DNA of 64,000 nucleotides. Origin: Nocardioides sp. R-C-SC26. Its GTDB lineage: Bacteria; Actinomycetota; Actinomycetes; Propionibacteriales; Nocardioidaceae. Position numbers and translations under genes: made by a program. The notes below the pieces were generated by a model. That model was not told the DNA's origin. It worked only from the letters and a program-made list of their open reading frames with translations, and did no database searches. Positions 25,721 through 34,778 of the stretch are shown in pieces (positions within the stretch are counted from its first letter, which is position 1; every line of letters starts with the position of its first letter). The stretch is from the NCBI RefSeq assembly GCF_021246465.1, contig NZ_JAHRHK010000002.1, forward strand, positions 282,399 through 346,398, given 5' to 3'.

Positions 25721-26752
25721 ATGGCGAACAGCATCATCGGCCGTGACATGGCGGTCGATCTCGGCACCGCCAACACCCTGGTCTACGTCCGCGGACGCGG
25801 CGTCGTGCTCGACGAGCCGAGCGTCGTCGCGCGCAACGAACGCACGGGCGAGGTGCTCGCCGTGGGGCACGAGGCCAAGAGCATGGTCGGCCGGACGCCG
25901 GACAACATCACCGCACTCCGGCCGCTCAAGGACGGCGTCATCGCCGACTTCGAGGCGACCGAACAGATGCTGCGCCGCTTCATCCAGCAGGTCCACCGTC
26001 GGCGCTACATGGCCAAGCCCCGGATGGTGATCTGCGTGCCCAGCGGCATCACCGCCGTCGAACAGCGCGCGGTCAAGGAGGCCGGATACCAGGCCGGCGC
26101 CCGCCGCGTCTACATCATCGAGGAGCCGATGGCCGCCGCGATCGGCGCGGGCCTGCCCGTGCACCAGCCGACCGGCAACATGGTCGTCGACATCGGAGGC
26201 GGCACCACTGAGGTCGCGGTGATCTCCCTCGGCGGTGTCGTCACCTCCCTGAGCATCCGCACCGCTGGCGACGACCTCGACCAGGCGATCGTCGCCTGGA
26301 TGAAGAAGACCTACTCGCTGCTGCTGGGCGACCGCACGGCGGAGGAGCTGAAGACGTCGATCGGCTCGGCCTTCCCCTACCGCGAGGAGCCCGTCGCCGA
26401 CGTGCGTGGGCGAGACCTCGTGAGCGGGTTGCCGCGTACCGTCTCGATCTCCGCCTCCGAGATCCGTCAGGCACTGGACGAACCGATCCAGGCGATCGTC
26501 GACGCGGTGCGCGTCACCCTCGACCAGACGCCGCCCGAGCTCGCCGGAGACCTGATGGACCGGGGCATCGTGCTGACCGGCGGCGGCGCCTTGCTGCGGG
26601 GGCTCGACGACCGCATCCGTCACGAGACGGGGATGCCCGTACACATCGCGACCGACCCGTTGCAGTCGGTGGCGATGGGTGCCGGGAAGTGCGTGGAGGA
26701 GTTCGAGGCGCTGCAGGCCGTCCTCGTCGGCGACACCCGGCGGGCGAGCTGA
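25721..26752 (+). CDS. mreB: Rod shape-determining actin homologue MreB
   Basis: A 343-residue bacterial actin that organises lateral wall synthesis under the membrane. Phosphate loops are [16 protein letters not shown] (residues 10–25) and [18 protein letters not shown] (about 157–174); the adenosine motif is [18 protein letters not shown]. Lengths and motifs are those of MreB rather than Mbl-like short forms. The ATG at 25721 matches the family start. The 222-base gap before it probably holds the promoter (TACGCT near 25642 is a possible -10), and mreC follows after 3–6 bases. Confidence 0.96.
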   Translation: MANSIIGRDMAVDLGTANTLVYVRGRGVVLDEPSVVARNERTGEVLAVGHEAKSMVGRTPDNITALRPLKDGVIADFEATEQMLRRFIQQVHRRRYMAKPRMVICVPSGITAVEQRAVKEAGYQAGARRVYIIEEPMAAAIGAGLPVHQPTGNMVVDIGGGTTEVAVISLGGVVTSLSIRTAGDDLDQAIVAWMKKTYSLLLGDRTAEELKTSIGSAFPYREEPVADVRGRDLVSGLPRTVSISASEIRQALDEPIQAIVDAVRVTLDQTPPELAGDLMDRGIVLTGGGALLRGLDDRIRHETGMPVHIATDPLQSVAMGAGKCVEEFEALQAVLVGDTRRAS

Positions 26753-26755
26753 GCG

Positions 26756-27679
26756 GTGATGTTCGAACGGCGCGCGTGGGGACGATCCCCGGGGGAGACG
26801 CAGCTACCCGGTACACCGTCGCGATCGCTCGTGGCTGCCCTGGTGCTGGCGTCGGTCTCGCTGATGCTGCTCGATCGCGGCGCGTCCGGGCTCGTGGATC
26901 CTGCTCGTGACGCGGTCGCGGAGGTCGTCGGTCCGGCCCAGTCGAGTGTCTCGGCCGCGGTGCGACCGGTGGTCGAGCTGCCCGAGTCGTTCCGCACCCG
27001 CGGCGACCTGCGCGCGGAACTGAGTGCCCTGCAGGAGGAGAACGCAGATCTGCGCACCCGGGTACGCACCGACGACGCCGACCGGCACCGCCTCGCCGAG
27101 TACGACCGGCTCACCACCGCGGCGGCAGACCTCGGGCGCGCCATGGTGCCGGCCCGCGTGATCGGTGTCGGACCGTCGCAGTCCTTCTCCGGCACCGTCA
27201 CCATCGACGCCGGCACCGAGTCGGGGATCCGGCCCGACCTGACGGTCGTGAACGCCGACGGCCTGGTCGGACGCGTCATCCGAGCCGGTGCCACGACCGC
27301 GACCGTGCTCCTGGTCGTCGATCCCGACTCGACCGTCGGCGGCAGGATCGGTCAGTCGATGGATCTCGGCTTCCTGCGCGGCCGCGGCAGTCTCGGCTCG
27401 GACGCCCGACTGGACCTGGAACTGGTCGACCAGACGGTCGTGCCGCATCGCGAGGACACCGTGGTGACGTGGGGTAGCCGAGGCGGCAACGGCCCCTACG
27501 TCTCCGGCGTGCCCATCGGGCGCGTGATCGAGGTCTATGCCAGCCCGCGCGAGACCACGCAGCGTGCCGTGATCGAGCCGTTCGTCGACTTCGCACGGCT
27601 GGACGTCGTCGGCGTCGTGGTGCCCTCGGGCACCGCCAGCGACCGCTCCATCGTCGAGGCCGACGGGAGCCTGCGATGA
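26756..27679 (+). CDS. mreC: Rod shape-determining protein MreC
   Basis: A 307-residue bitopic protein that bridges MreB and the periplasmic wall enzymes. A short basic cytoplasmic end is followed by one membrane helix (SRSLVAALVLASVSLMLLD, about residues 23–41), a coiled coil (LRAELSALQEENADLRTRV, about 84–102) and the beta-rich MreC core with SGTVTIDAGTESGIRPDLTVVN and VSGVPIGRVIEV. The GTG at 26756 and the ATG at 26759 are both in frame; either gives essentially the same protein. It overlaps mreD by ATGA. Confidence 0.93.
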   Translation: MMFERRAWGRSPGETQLPGTPSRSLVAALVLASVSLMLLDRGASGLVDPARDAVAEVVGPAQSSVSAAVRPVVELPESFRTRGDLRAELSALQEENADLRTRVRTDDADRHRLAEYDRLTTAAADLGRAMVPARVIGVGPSQSFSGTVTIDAGTESGIRPDLTVVNADGLVGRVIRAGATTATVLLVVDPDSTVGGRIGQSMDLGFLRGRGSLGSDARLDLELVDQTVVPHREDTVVTWGSRGGNGPYVSGVPIGRVIEVYASPRETTQRAVIEPFVDFARLDVVGVVVPSGTASDRSIVEADGSLR

Positions 27680-28221
27680 CGCGCGCTGCCGGGATGCGGC
27701 CGCTGGTCCTGGGGTTGCTCGTCGTCGCGGCCCTCGTGCTGCAGACCTCGCTCGTTCCCCACCTGACCTGGCGCGGCGTCGGCCCCGACCTCGTGCTGCT
27801 CGTGGTCGTCGCGTGCGGCCTGGCCTACGGCTCACGCGAGGGCATGCTCATCGGTTTCGCAGCCGGGCTCCTCGTCGATCTCGCCCCGCCCTCCGATCAC
27901 GTCGCCGGGCGCTGGGCACTGGCCCTGCTCGCGGTGGGCTACGTCGCCGGGCGTGTGCGGCCCGATGGCTCGCCGAGCTGGGGCACCACGGTGGTCGCCG
28001 CAGCCGCCTGCTCCTTCTTCGGGGCATCGCTCTTCGCGCTGTCCGGCCTCATCCTTGCCGACCACGTGGGTGCTGTGCCGGCCCTCCTCGACGTCGTCCT
28101 GGCGGGGGTCGTCGCCGACGTCGTCCTGGCGGCGCTGCTCCTCGGGCGCATCACGCGCGGTCTGCGGCGGATCTCCCATCGTGATCGTCTCGAGGCGGTC
28201 CGGGTCCATGGGTACGCGTAG
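27676..28221 (+). CDS. mreD: Rod shape-determining protein MreD
   Basis: A 181-residue membrane protein with five or six hydrophobic helices (for example LVLGLLVVAALVLQTSLVP and GPDLVLLVVVACGLAYG) and the family pattern GREGMLIGFAAGLLVDLAPP-DHVAGRWALA. It works with MreC in the elongasome. It starts within the stop of mreC and its last 14 bases overlap the start of the PBP2 gene, so all five elongasome genes here are translationally coupled. Confidence 0.92.
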   Translation: MTRAAGMRPLVLGLLVVAALVLQTSLVPHLTWRGVGPDLVLLVVVACGLAYGSREGMLIGFAAGLLVDLAPPSDHVAGRWALALLAVGYVAGRVRPDGSPSWGTTVVAAAACSFFGASLFALSGLILADHVGAVPALLDVVLAGVVADVVLAALLLGRITRGLRRISHRDRLEAVRVHGYA

Positions 28222-30322
28222 CCGCCTGCGCCTGGTCGTCATCCAGGTGCTGGTCTTCTCCTTGTTCGCCACGCTCGTCGCGCGGCTGTACTACCTCCAG
28301 GTCGTCAGCGGGGAGGAGTACCAGGGTCGTGCGACCTCGCAGTCGATCCGCGAGGTCGTCGTGCAGCCGACGCGCGGCCTGATCGTCGACGACCAGGGTC
28401 GACCGCTGGTCACCAACCGACTGACCTGGGTGGTCTCGGTCGACCGCACGGTGCTCGGCAAGCTGCCCGAGGCTCATCAGCGCAAGCTGCTCAAGCGTGT
28501 CGCGCGGGTCGTGGGACAGCGGCCGAACCGGCTGGCCCGCAAGCTGGTCAGCTGCGGGCAGGACGACTCGATGCCCGGCGTCTGCTGGAACGGTTCGCCC
28601 TACCAGCCCGTGCCGGTGGCGCTCGACGTCAGCCAGCCGCAGGCCCAGCGCATCCTGGAGCAGCCGGAGGACTTCCCCGGCGTCGTCGTCCGCCAACAGT
28701 CCGTTCGGGCCTACCCCCAGCCCTTCGGCATCAACGCCGCGCATCTGCTCGGCTATCTGAGCCCGATCACCGAGGACGAGCTCGACAACGCCGAGAACAG
28801 CGGTGATCGCTCGGTCAACGGCGCGTCGGTGGTGGGTCGAGCGGGCATCGAGCAGCAGTACGACCGGTGGCTGCGCGGCATGCCCGGATACGAGCGCGTC
28901 GCCGTCGACTCGATGGGCCGCACCATCGGCGACGGCGGCGTGGTGGAGGCCCAGCCCGGCGACACCCTGGTGACCTCGCTGGACGCCAAGGTCCAGTCGG
29001 TCGTGGAGCAGCAGCTCGCCACGATGATCGCGACCGCGCGGGCCACCCGCGACACGGTGACCGGGCGCAACTACGTCGCCGACTCCGGTGCCGCCATCGT
29101 GATGGAGGCCGACACCGGCCGGATCGTGGCGATGGCCAGCCAGCCGACCTACGACCCCGAGGTGTGGGTCGGTGGGATCTCGAAGAAGCAGCTGGCGCGG
29201 CTCTACTCCGAGCGCGCCGGTACTCCGCTGCTCGGTCGTGCCACGCAGGGGCAGTTCGCTCCCGGTTCGACCTGGAAGCCGTTCATGACGGCCGCCGCCC
29301 TCACCCACGGCTACAGCACCGACACCCAGTTGAACTGCTCTTCGGCCTTCCGTGTCGGCAATCGCGACTTCAAGAACTACGAGTCCGGCGCCTACGGCTA
29401 CATCAGCTTCGCCAAGGCTCTCGAGGTCTCCTGCAACACCTTCTTCTACCGGATCGGCTACGACTACTGGAGTCGCTTCGGCAGCGACGTCGCCGACGTC
29501 GACGCCCAGGACCCGCTGGTCAGCGAGGCCAAGACATTCGGCTTCGGGCGCAAGACCGGGATCGACATGCCGGGCGAGGCGTCCGGTCGGATCGCCGACC
29601 GTCGCTGGAAGCAGGCCTACTACGAGTCGCAGAAGGACTATTACTGCGGCTTGGCCGACAAGCCGCAGACGGCCGACACCTCCGACTTCGTCTACAAGTT
29701 CGCCCGCGAGTTCTGCGTGGAGGGCTTCGCCTACCGCGCTGGTGACGCCGCGAACTTCGCGATCGGGCAGGGCGACACGATCGTCACGCCGCTGCAGCTC
29801 ACCCGTGCCTACGCCGCGCTGGTCAACGGGGGAAAGCTCTATGCGCCGCGTATCGCGAAGGCGATCGTCGCCGCCGACGGCACGGTGCTGCGCGAGATCG
29901 CCCCGAAGGTCACCGGACGGGTCGGCGTCCCGAAGCGACTGCTGGACTACATCGACGGTGCGCTGGAGGGCGTGACCCGTCAGGGCACCATGGCCTGGAG
30001 GATGGGCGGGTTCCCGATCGACCAGGTCAACGTGCGCGCCAAGACCGGCTCGGCCGAGGTCTACGGCAAGCAGTCGACGTCGTGGGTGGCCTCCTACTCC
30101 GACGACTACGTCGTGGTGATGATGGTCAGCCAGGGCGGCACCGGGTCGGGGACGTCGGGGCCGGGCATCCGCGCGATCTGGGAGGCGCTCTACGGCGTCC
30201 AGGGTGAGCGCGTGCGCCCGAGCACCGCGGCGATCCCCGGCACCACGCCGCCCGCCGATCTCCCGGTCTTCGCCGGCAACGGTGCGATCCTCCCCCCGAA
30301 GCGGAAGGCTGCGAGCCGATGA
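28208..30322 (+). CDS. mrdA: Penicillin-binding protein 2 (elongation transpeptidase)
   Basis: A 704-residue class B PBP that cross-links lateral-wall peptidoglycan with RodA. One N-terminal membrane helix (LRLVVIQVLVFSLFATLVARLYY) is followed by the dimerisation/pedestal domain (R-x-G-equivalent TRGLIVDDQGRPL) and the transpeptidase domain: SxxK is S354-T-W-K (FAPGSTWKP), SxN is SCN in LEVSCNTF, and KTG is in RAKTGSAEVYG. Two cysteine-rich inserts (LVSCGQDDSMPGVCW and the YYCGLADK…EFCVEG stretch) are notable and may form disulfides outside the cell. Overlaps mreD and rodA. Confidence 0.95.
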   Translation: MGTRSRLRLVVIQVLVFSLFATLVARLYYLQVVSGEEYQGRATSQSIREVVVQPTRGLIVDDQGRPLVTNRLTWVVSVDRTVLGKLPEAHQRKLLKRVARVVGQRPNRLARKLVSCGQDDSMPGVCWNGSPYQPVPVALDVSQPQAQRILEQPEDFPGVVVRQQSVRAYPQPFGINAAHLLGYLSPITEDELDNAENSGDRSVNGASVVGRAGIEQQYDRWLRGMPGYERVAVDSMGRTIGDGGVVEAQPGDTLVTSLDAKVQSVVEQQLATMIATARATRDTVTGRNYVADSGAAIVMEADTGRIVAMASQPTYDPEVWVGGISKKQLARLYSERAGTPLLGRATQGQFAPGSTWKPFMTAAALTHGYSTDTQLNCSSAFRVGNRDFKNYESGAYGYISFAKALEVSCNTFFYRIGYDYWSRFGSDVADVDAQDPLVSEAKTFGFGRKTGIDMPGEASGRIADRRWKQAYYESQKDYYCGLADKPQTADTSDFVYKFAREFCVEGFAYRAGDAANFAIGQGDTIVTPLQLTRAYAALVNGGKLYAPRIAKAIVAADGTVLREIAPKVTGRVGVPKRLLDYIDGALEGVTRQGTMAWRMGGFPIDQVNVRAKTGSAEVYGKQSTSWVASYSDDYVVVMMVSQGGTGSGTSGPGIRAIWEALYGVQGERVRPSTAAIPGTTPPADLPVFAGNGAILPPKRKAASR

Positions 30323-31560
30323 CGACGTCGATCGGAGTGGCGGGCACGGCCACGACGGCCTACTCCACCTCGTCCCAGGTGCGGGTCGACGAGGTTCGGC
30401 GCACGCCGACCGCCGGTCTGGACTGGCTGCTGCTCGGCTCGGTCCTCGTGCTGAGCCTGATCGGGTGCCTGCTGGTGTGGTCGGCGACGAGCGCGGAGGC
30501 CGAGCTCAGTGGTGGTGATCCACGGGCGTTCGTGCAGCGTCAGGTGGTCAACCTCGGCATCGGCCTGGGTCTCCTGGTCGCCGTCGTGTTGGTCGACCAC
30601 CGGTGGGTGCGCATCCTGGCGCCGGTCGTCTACGTCGGTTCGATCATCGGCCTGGTGCTCGTCCTGGTGATGGGCTCGGTCGTCAACGGCTCGAAGTCCT
30701 GGCTGATGCTCGGCGGCATGTCGATCCAGCCCTCGGAGTTCGCCAAGCTCGCCGTCGTCGTCGGCATGGCGCTCGTCGTGGCCGAGCGATCGGAGGGACG
30801 CTGGCTGACCCGACTCGGCCTCGTGGACGTCGTCGCGATGCTGCTCATCGCGGGTCTGCCGGCCTCGCTGATCCTGCTGCAGCCCGACCTGGGCACGATG
30901 CTCGTGCTGACCGCGACCGTCTTCGGAGTGCTGGCCGCCGCCGGCACACCGCGGCGCTGGCTCGTCGCCCTCGGTGGAGGAGGCGTGCTCGCCGCCACCG
31001 GTGCCGTGATGGCGGGGGTGCTGGAGGATTACCAGATCGACCGCTTCATGGCCTTCACCAACCCCGAGCTGGACCCCCGAGGCGCCGGGTACAACGTCGA
31101 GCAGGCACGGATCGCGGTCGGCAACGGCGGGCTGTTCGGCCAGGGCCTCTTCGGGGGATCGCAGACTCGCTCGGGGTTCGTTCCCGAACAGCACACCGAC
31201 TTCGTCTTCACCGTCGCCGGCGAGGAGCTGGGCCTGGTCGGCGCGACGGTGATCGTCGCTCTCCTCGGAGTCCTGATCTGGCGCGCCCTGCTCATCGCGG
31301 TCCGCACCGACGACGTGTTCGGTCGCGTCGCGGCTGCAGGCATTGCGTGCTGGTTCGCGTTCCAGGCCTTCCAGAACATCGGTATGTGCCTGGGCATCAT
31401 GCCCGTCACGGGCGTGCCGTTGCCGTTCGTCTCCTACGGCGGCAGTTCGATGTTCGCCTCGATGCTCGCGATCGGCCTGCTGCTGAACATCGCCAGCCGA
31501 ACCGCGACGGCACCGGCCGCCCGGATGCGCCCGCGGCGCTTCGCTCTCAGCCGCCCGTGA
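30319..31560 (+). CDS. rodA: Peptidoglycan glycosyltransferase RodA (SEDS family)
   Basis: A 413-residue SEDS protein with about ten membrane helices that polymerises glycan strands for elongation. Conserved stretches are NGSKSWLMLGGMSIQPSEFAKLA, the catalytic-region LQPDLGTMLVL, GYNVEQARIAVGNGGLFGQG and the terminal ITPVTGVPLPFVSYGGSSM equivalent (GIMPVTGVPLPFVSYGGSS). It overlaps mrdA by ATGA, which makes it the partner of that PBP and argues for RodA rather than FtsW. It is the last gene of the mre operon; 110 bases with only a weak hairpin follow. Confidence 0.94.
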   Translation: MTTSIGVAGTATTAYSTSSQVRVDEVRRTPTAGLDWLLLGSVLVLSLIGCLLVWSATSAEAELSGGDPRAFVQRQVVNLGIGLGLLVAVVLVDHRWVRILAPVVYVGSIIGLVLVLVMGSVVNGSKSWLMLGGMSIQPSEFAKLAVVVGMALVVAERSEGRWLTRLGLVDVVAMLLIAGLPASLILLQPDLGTMLVLTATVFGVLAAAGTPRRWLVALGGGGVLAATGAVMAGVLEDYQIDRFMAFTNPELDPRGAGYNVEQARIAVGNGGLFGQGLFGGSQTRSGFVPEQHTDFVFTVAGEELGLVGATVIVALLGVLIWRALLIAVRTDDVFGRVAAAGIACWFAFQAFQNIGMCLGIMPVTGVPLPFVSYGGSSMFASMLAIGLLLNIASRTATAPAARMRPRRFALSRP

Positions 31561-31670
31561 GCCGTCCCGGGGCGCTGGACAGCACCGCCGTGCCGGGTCC
31601 GACGTGACGCGAGCCCCGCTACGCCGGGGTCGATGAGGGGCGTCTACGGACGGGCGGGCAAAATGGAGGA

Positions 31671-32237
31671 ATGCTCTCCGTCCGGGTGATCCGACGCCGC
31701 GGCGCCCTGCCGCGTGCGGCGGTCTCCGCTGTGGAGATCACGCTCGTCCTCGTCCTGGCCCATGCCTGGGCCGGGGGTCACCTGCCCGGGGCCGGCTGGA
31801 TCGCCGTGATGGCGGCGTCGGTGTTCGCCGCAGGCATGGTCGTGCACCGTGGCCGGATGCCGATTCGGGTGATGGCGCCGGTGCTGGTCGGTGTGCAGGT
31901 CCTGCTGCACGCCTGGATGGCGTTGCTGACCGCCGGACCCTCCCTGGCCGACGACGCGGGCATGCACGGCACCGCGTTCTCCGGGTGGCATCAGCACGAG
32001 GTGCTGGAGCCGCGCATGCTCGCCGTCCACGCGGCCGGAGGTGTCGTCACGGCGCTGGTCTGGTCGCTGCGCGACCGCGCGATGGATGTCGTCGTCACCT
32101 GGTCCCGCCCGATCCTGCTCGAGGTGCCCCGGTGGGGCGCCGAGCTCACTGCGACGACGGACGCGGGTCCGCGCCCCGCCGTCCCGGAGACGGCGTTCGC
32201 GCGGCGTGGTCCCCCGCTCCTGTCTGCCTCTCGTTAG
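31671..32237 (+). CDS. Membrane protein of unknown function beside the copper module
   Basis: A 188-residue protein with four hydrophobic helices in its first 135 residues (AVSAVEITLVLVLAHAW; WIAVMAASVFAAGMVV; VMAPVLVGVQVLLHAWMALL; MLAVHAAGGVVTALVWSL) and a soluble Pro/Arg-rich tail. Histidines and methionines (AGMHGTAFSGWHQHEVLEPRM) lie in one outer loop, which could bind metal. The strong GGAGGA 5 bases before the ATG fixes the start. It is probably transcribed with its own terminator at 32238, but its place next to ycnI and copCD suggests a linked role; I do not recognise the family. Confidence 0.65.
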   Translation: MLSVRVIRRRGALPRAAVSAVEITLVLVLAHAWAGGHLPGAGWIAVMAASVFAAGMVVHRGRMPIRVMAPVLVGVQVLLHAWMALLTAGPSLADDAGMHGTAFSGWHQHEVLEPRMLAVHAAGGVVTALVWSLRDRAMDVVVTWSRPILLEVPRWGAELTATTDAGPRPAVPETAFARRGPPLLSASR

Positions 32238-32257
32238 GCGCCGCCGCCGGGCGGCGC
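32238..32257 (+). terminator. Hairpin between the membrane protein gene and ycnI
   Basis: GCGCCGCC-GCCG-GGCGGCGC is a perfect 8-base-pair hairpin directly after the stop, followed by TCCCTCCT. Confidence 0.5.
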
Positions 32258-32349
32258 TCCCTCCTGGCCGTCCTCACGGGAGGCCGGTCGGAACCGCATC
32301 CGCGACGCGTGGTGCGGCCACGAACAATTTCGCAGACAGGAATCACCTC

Positions 32350-33105
32350 ATGAAGCACACCCTCGCGCGCCTCGGCGCCGTCACCGTCACCGCCGGCATC
32401 GTGGGTCTCGCCGCGATCGCCCCCGCCTCGGCGCACGTCACCGCGACGCCGACGACCACCGCGGCGGGCGCCTACACCGTCATCACGTTCAGCAACGGCC
32501 ACGGGTGCGACGGTTCTCCGACCACGTCGATCGCGATCTCGATTCCCGAGGGCATCAACACGGTCACGCCGACGCGCAACCCGCTCTACACGATCGAGAA
32601 GCAGCAGGAGCAGCTCGCCCCGCCCGTCACCGACGCCCACGGCAACGAGCTCACCGAGCGCACCGCCACCGTCGTCTATACCGCCAAGACGCCGCTGCCC
32701 GACGGCCAGCGCGACGCTTTCGAGCTCTCGCTGCAGATCCCCGAGGACGCCGAGGGGCAGACGCTGAACTTCCCGACCATCCAGACCTGCCAGCAGGGCG
32801 AGACGGCGTGGACCGAGATCCCGGCCGAGGGACAGGATGCCGAGGAGCTCGACACTCCCGCACCGTCGTTCGTGGTGACGGCGGCCGACGGCGAGGGTCA
32901 CCACGGCGCGGGCGCCGACTCCGACGACGCGACCGACGGTGCCGAGGACGGTCACGGAGAGGGTGGCGCGGACAGCGACGCGGAGAGCGCCGACGCCGCG
33001 GCCGATGACAGCGGCAACGGGCTGGCGATCGCAGGCCTGGTCGCGGGAGTCCTCGGGCTTCTCGCCGGCGGGGCAGCGCTGGCGCGCAGCGGCCGGAAGG
33101 CGTGA
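32350..33105 (+). CDS. YcnI/DUF1775 family exported copper-binding protein
   Basis: A 251-residue secreted, membrane-tethered protein. The signal peptide is MKHTLARLGAVTVTAGIVGLAAIAPASA, and the mature protein starts with His (AHVTATP), the copper ligand position of YcnI proteins; the DUF1775 domain follows with GCDGSPTTSIAISIPEG and FPTIQTCQQGETAWTEIP. A low-complexity acidic and His/Gly-rich linker and a C-terminal membrane helix (AIAGLVAGVLGLLAGGAAL) anchor it. AGGAA 8 bases before the ATG is the RBS. It overlaps copCD by GTGA; YcnI is thought to hand copper to CopC/CopD-like proteins. Confidence 0.88.
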   Translation: MKHTLARLGAVTVTAGIVGLAAIAPASAHVTATPTTTAAGAYTVITFSNGHGCDGSPTTSIAISIPEGINTVTPTRNPLYTIEKQQEQLAPPVTDAHGNELTERTATVVYTAKTPLPDGQRDAFELSLQIPEDAEGQTLNFPTIQTCQQGETAWTEIPAEGQDAEELDTPAPSFVVTAADGEGHHGAGADSDDATDGAEDGHGEGGADSDAESADAAADDSGNGLAIAGLVAGVLGLLAGGAALARSGRKA

Positions 33106-34778
33106 CCCTGCCTCGGCCTGATCGGACCCGGAGGCCGGGAGCGTCCACCACGGTGGTGGTGGCGCTCCTGGCACCCTGGGCGCTGGCGTTGGCTGCCCTC
33201 CTGGTGGTGATGGGCGCATCGCCGGCCTCCGCCCACGCCACTCTCGTCACGACCGATCCGGCCGAGGGCGCCGTCCTCGATGCCTCACCGGGCGTCATCA
33301 CCTTCACCTTCGACGAGGCCGGCGCCCTCCCGGCCGACGGGGTCCAGGTCTTCGACGCGGAGGGGGAGCCGGTCGACTCGACCTCGCGTAGTCGGGACGC
33401 CGAGATCGCGACCCAGATCCCCGACAACCTCGACGACGGCACCTACGTCGTCGTCTGGCGAGCCACCTCGCCCGACGGCCACCCGATCGCCGGCTCGCTC
33501 AGCTTCTCGATCGGCGCGCCGAGCCTGGTCGTCGCGGCACCGCAGCTCGACGTCGACGCCGCGGGCACGAGCACCGACCTCAGCATCGCCCGGGCCGTCG
33601 CCTATCTCGGCCTGCTGGTGAGTGCGGGCCTGATCCTGTTCACGGCCTGGGCGTTGCGCGGCGTCCGGCTGGACGACGCGGTGCGGCGTCGCCTGCGCCG
33701 CCTCGCGACGATGGCGGCGGTCGTCGCGGGGGCGGGCGCGCTGCTCGTCGTCCCGCTCGCGGGTGCCTACCGGCAGGGTCTGACCCTCGCCGAGCTGGAC
33801 CGCGCCTGGCAGTGGGAGTTCATCCGCGACGACGTCGCCGTCGCAGCGCTCACCGTCGTCGGCCTGACGGTCGGGCTGCTCGCGGCGGCCCGGCCGCGCA
33901 TCGCCGGCGCGGGTGCGGCGCTGGCTGCGCTGTCGCCGGTCCTGGTCGGCCACTCGCGCACCATCGAGCCGGTGCTGCTCGTCGCGGTGACCGACGTGCT
34001 GCACCTGGTCGCCGGCGCCGTGTGGTTCGGCGGTCTTGTCGGCCTGGTGGTCGTGCTGCCTGCGCTGCGAGGTCGCGAGCGGGACGCCGCCAGGGTGCTC
34101 GCCCGCTTCTCCACCGTCGCCGCGACGGCCCTCGGCGTGCTCGCCGTCAGCGGCGCGCTGATGGGCTGGCGCATCCTCGAGGGCTGGCGTCCGCTCGTCG
34201 ACACCGGCTACGGACGTCTGCTCCTCGTCAAGGTCGCGATCGCCGCGGTGGTGGCACTCATCGCCGGTTGGAACCGCTTCGTGGTGCTGCCGGGTGCGAC
34301 CGCAGGCGTCGGCCACGACGCGCGTCGACGCGGCGTCGACCGTGTGCGGGCGGTAGTGCGGGTCGAGGCGGTGCTCCTGACGGTGCTCGTCGGGGTGACC
34401 GGATTCCTGGTCAACCAGTCCCCGCGCGAGGCGCCGGCGGTGAGGGAGACCGTGCCGTCGCGCGTGGTCGCGGCTGAGCTCGGCACGGCCCGCTCCCTCG
34501 CGACGATCGCGCCCGGCGTACGCGGCCCCAACGTCATCTCGGTGCAGATCCAGGACGAGCAGGGTGAGCCGCTCGACGGCTTCGCGGCGCCGGTGCTGTC
34601 GCTGGAGGCGGCAGACGGCTCGGTGGACCTCGGCACCCTCCCCGTCACCCCGATCGGCGCGGGCACCTACGAGGCCGACGTCGTGATCCCGACGTCCGGC
34701 ACGTGGGCGTTGCAGGTGAGCCTGCGCGCCTCGGAGTTCGACAATCCGGTGACGCTGCTGACCTTGGAGGTGCGATGA
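33102..34778 (+). CDS. CopC–CopD fusion copper resistance/uptake protein
   Basis: A 558-residue protein with a signal peptide ending in SPASA and a mature N-terminal His (AHATLVTTDPAEGAVLDASPG), which begins a CopC beta-barrel domain; DGTYVVVWRATSPDGHPIAGSLSFSIG contains its second ligand histidine. Residues about 165–430 are a CopD domain with eight membrane helices (VTDVLHLVAGAVWFGGLVGLV). A last periplasmic domain of about 110 residues (ISVQIQDEQGEPLDGFAAPVL…) resembles YtkA/FixH-like folds. The fusion presumably takes up copper for envelope cuproenzymes. The GTG overlaps the ycnI stop and the end overlaps the lipoprotein gene, giving a three-gene unit. Confidence 0.9.
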   Translation: MTLPRPDRTRRPGASTTVVVALLAPWALALAALLVVMGASPASAHATLVTTDPAEGAVLDASPGVITFTFDEAGALPADGVQVFDAEGEPVDSTSRSRDAEIATQIPDNLDDGTYVVVWRATSPDGHPIAGSLSFSIGAPSLVVAAPQLDVDAAGTSTDLSIARAVAYLGLLVSAGLILFTAWALRGVRLDDAVRRRLRRLATMAAVVAGAGALLVVPLAGAYRQGLTLAELDRAWQWEFIRDDVAVAALTVVGLTVGLLAAARPRIAGAGAALAALSPVLVGHSRTIEPVLLVAVTDVLHLVAGAVWFGGLVGLVVVLPALRGRERDAARVLARFSTVAATALGVLAVSGALMGWRILEGWRPLVDTGYGRLLLVKVAIAAVVALIAGWNRFVVLPGATAGVGHDARRRGVDRVRAVVRVEAVLLTVLVGVTGFLVNQSPREAPAVRETVPSRVVAAELGTARSLATIAPGVRGPNVISVQIQDEQGEPLDGFAAPVLSLEAADGSVDLGTLPVTPIGAGTYEADVVIPTSGTWALQVSLRASEFDNPVTLLTLEVR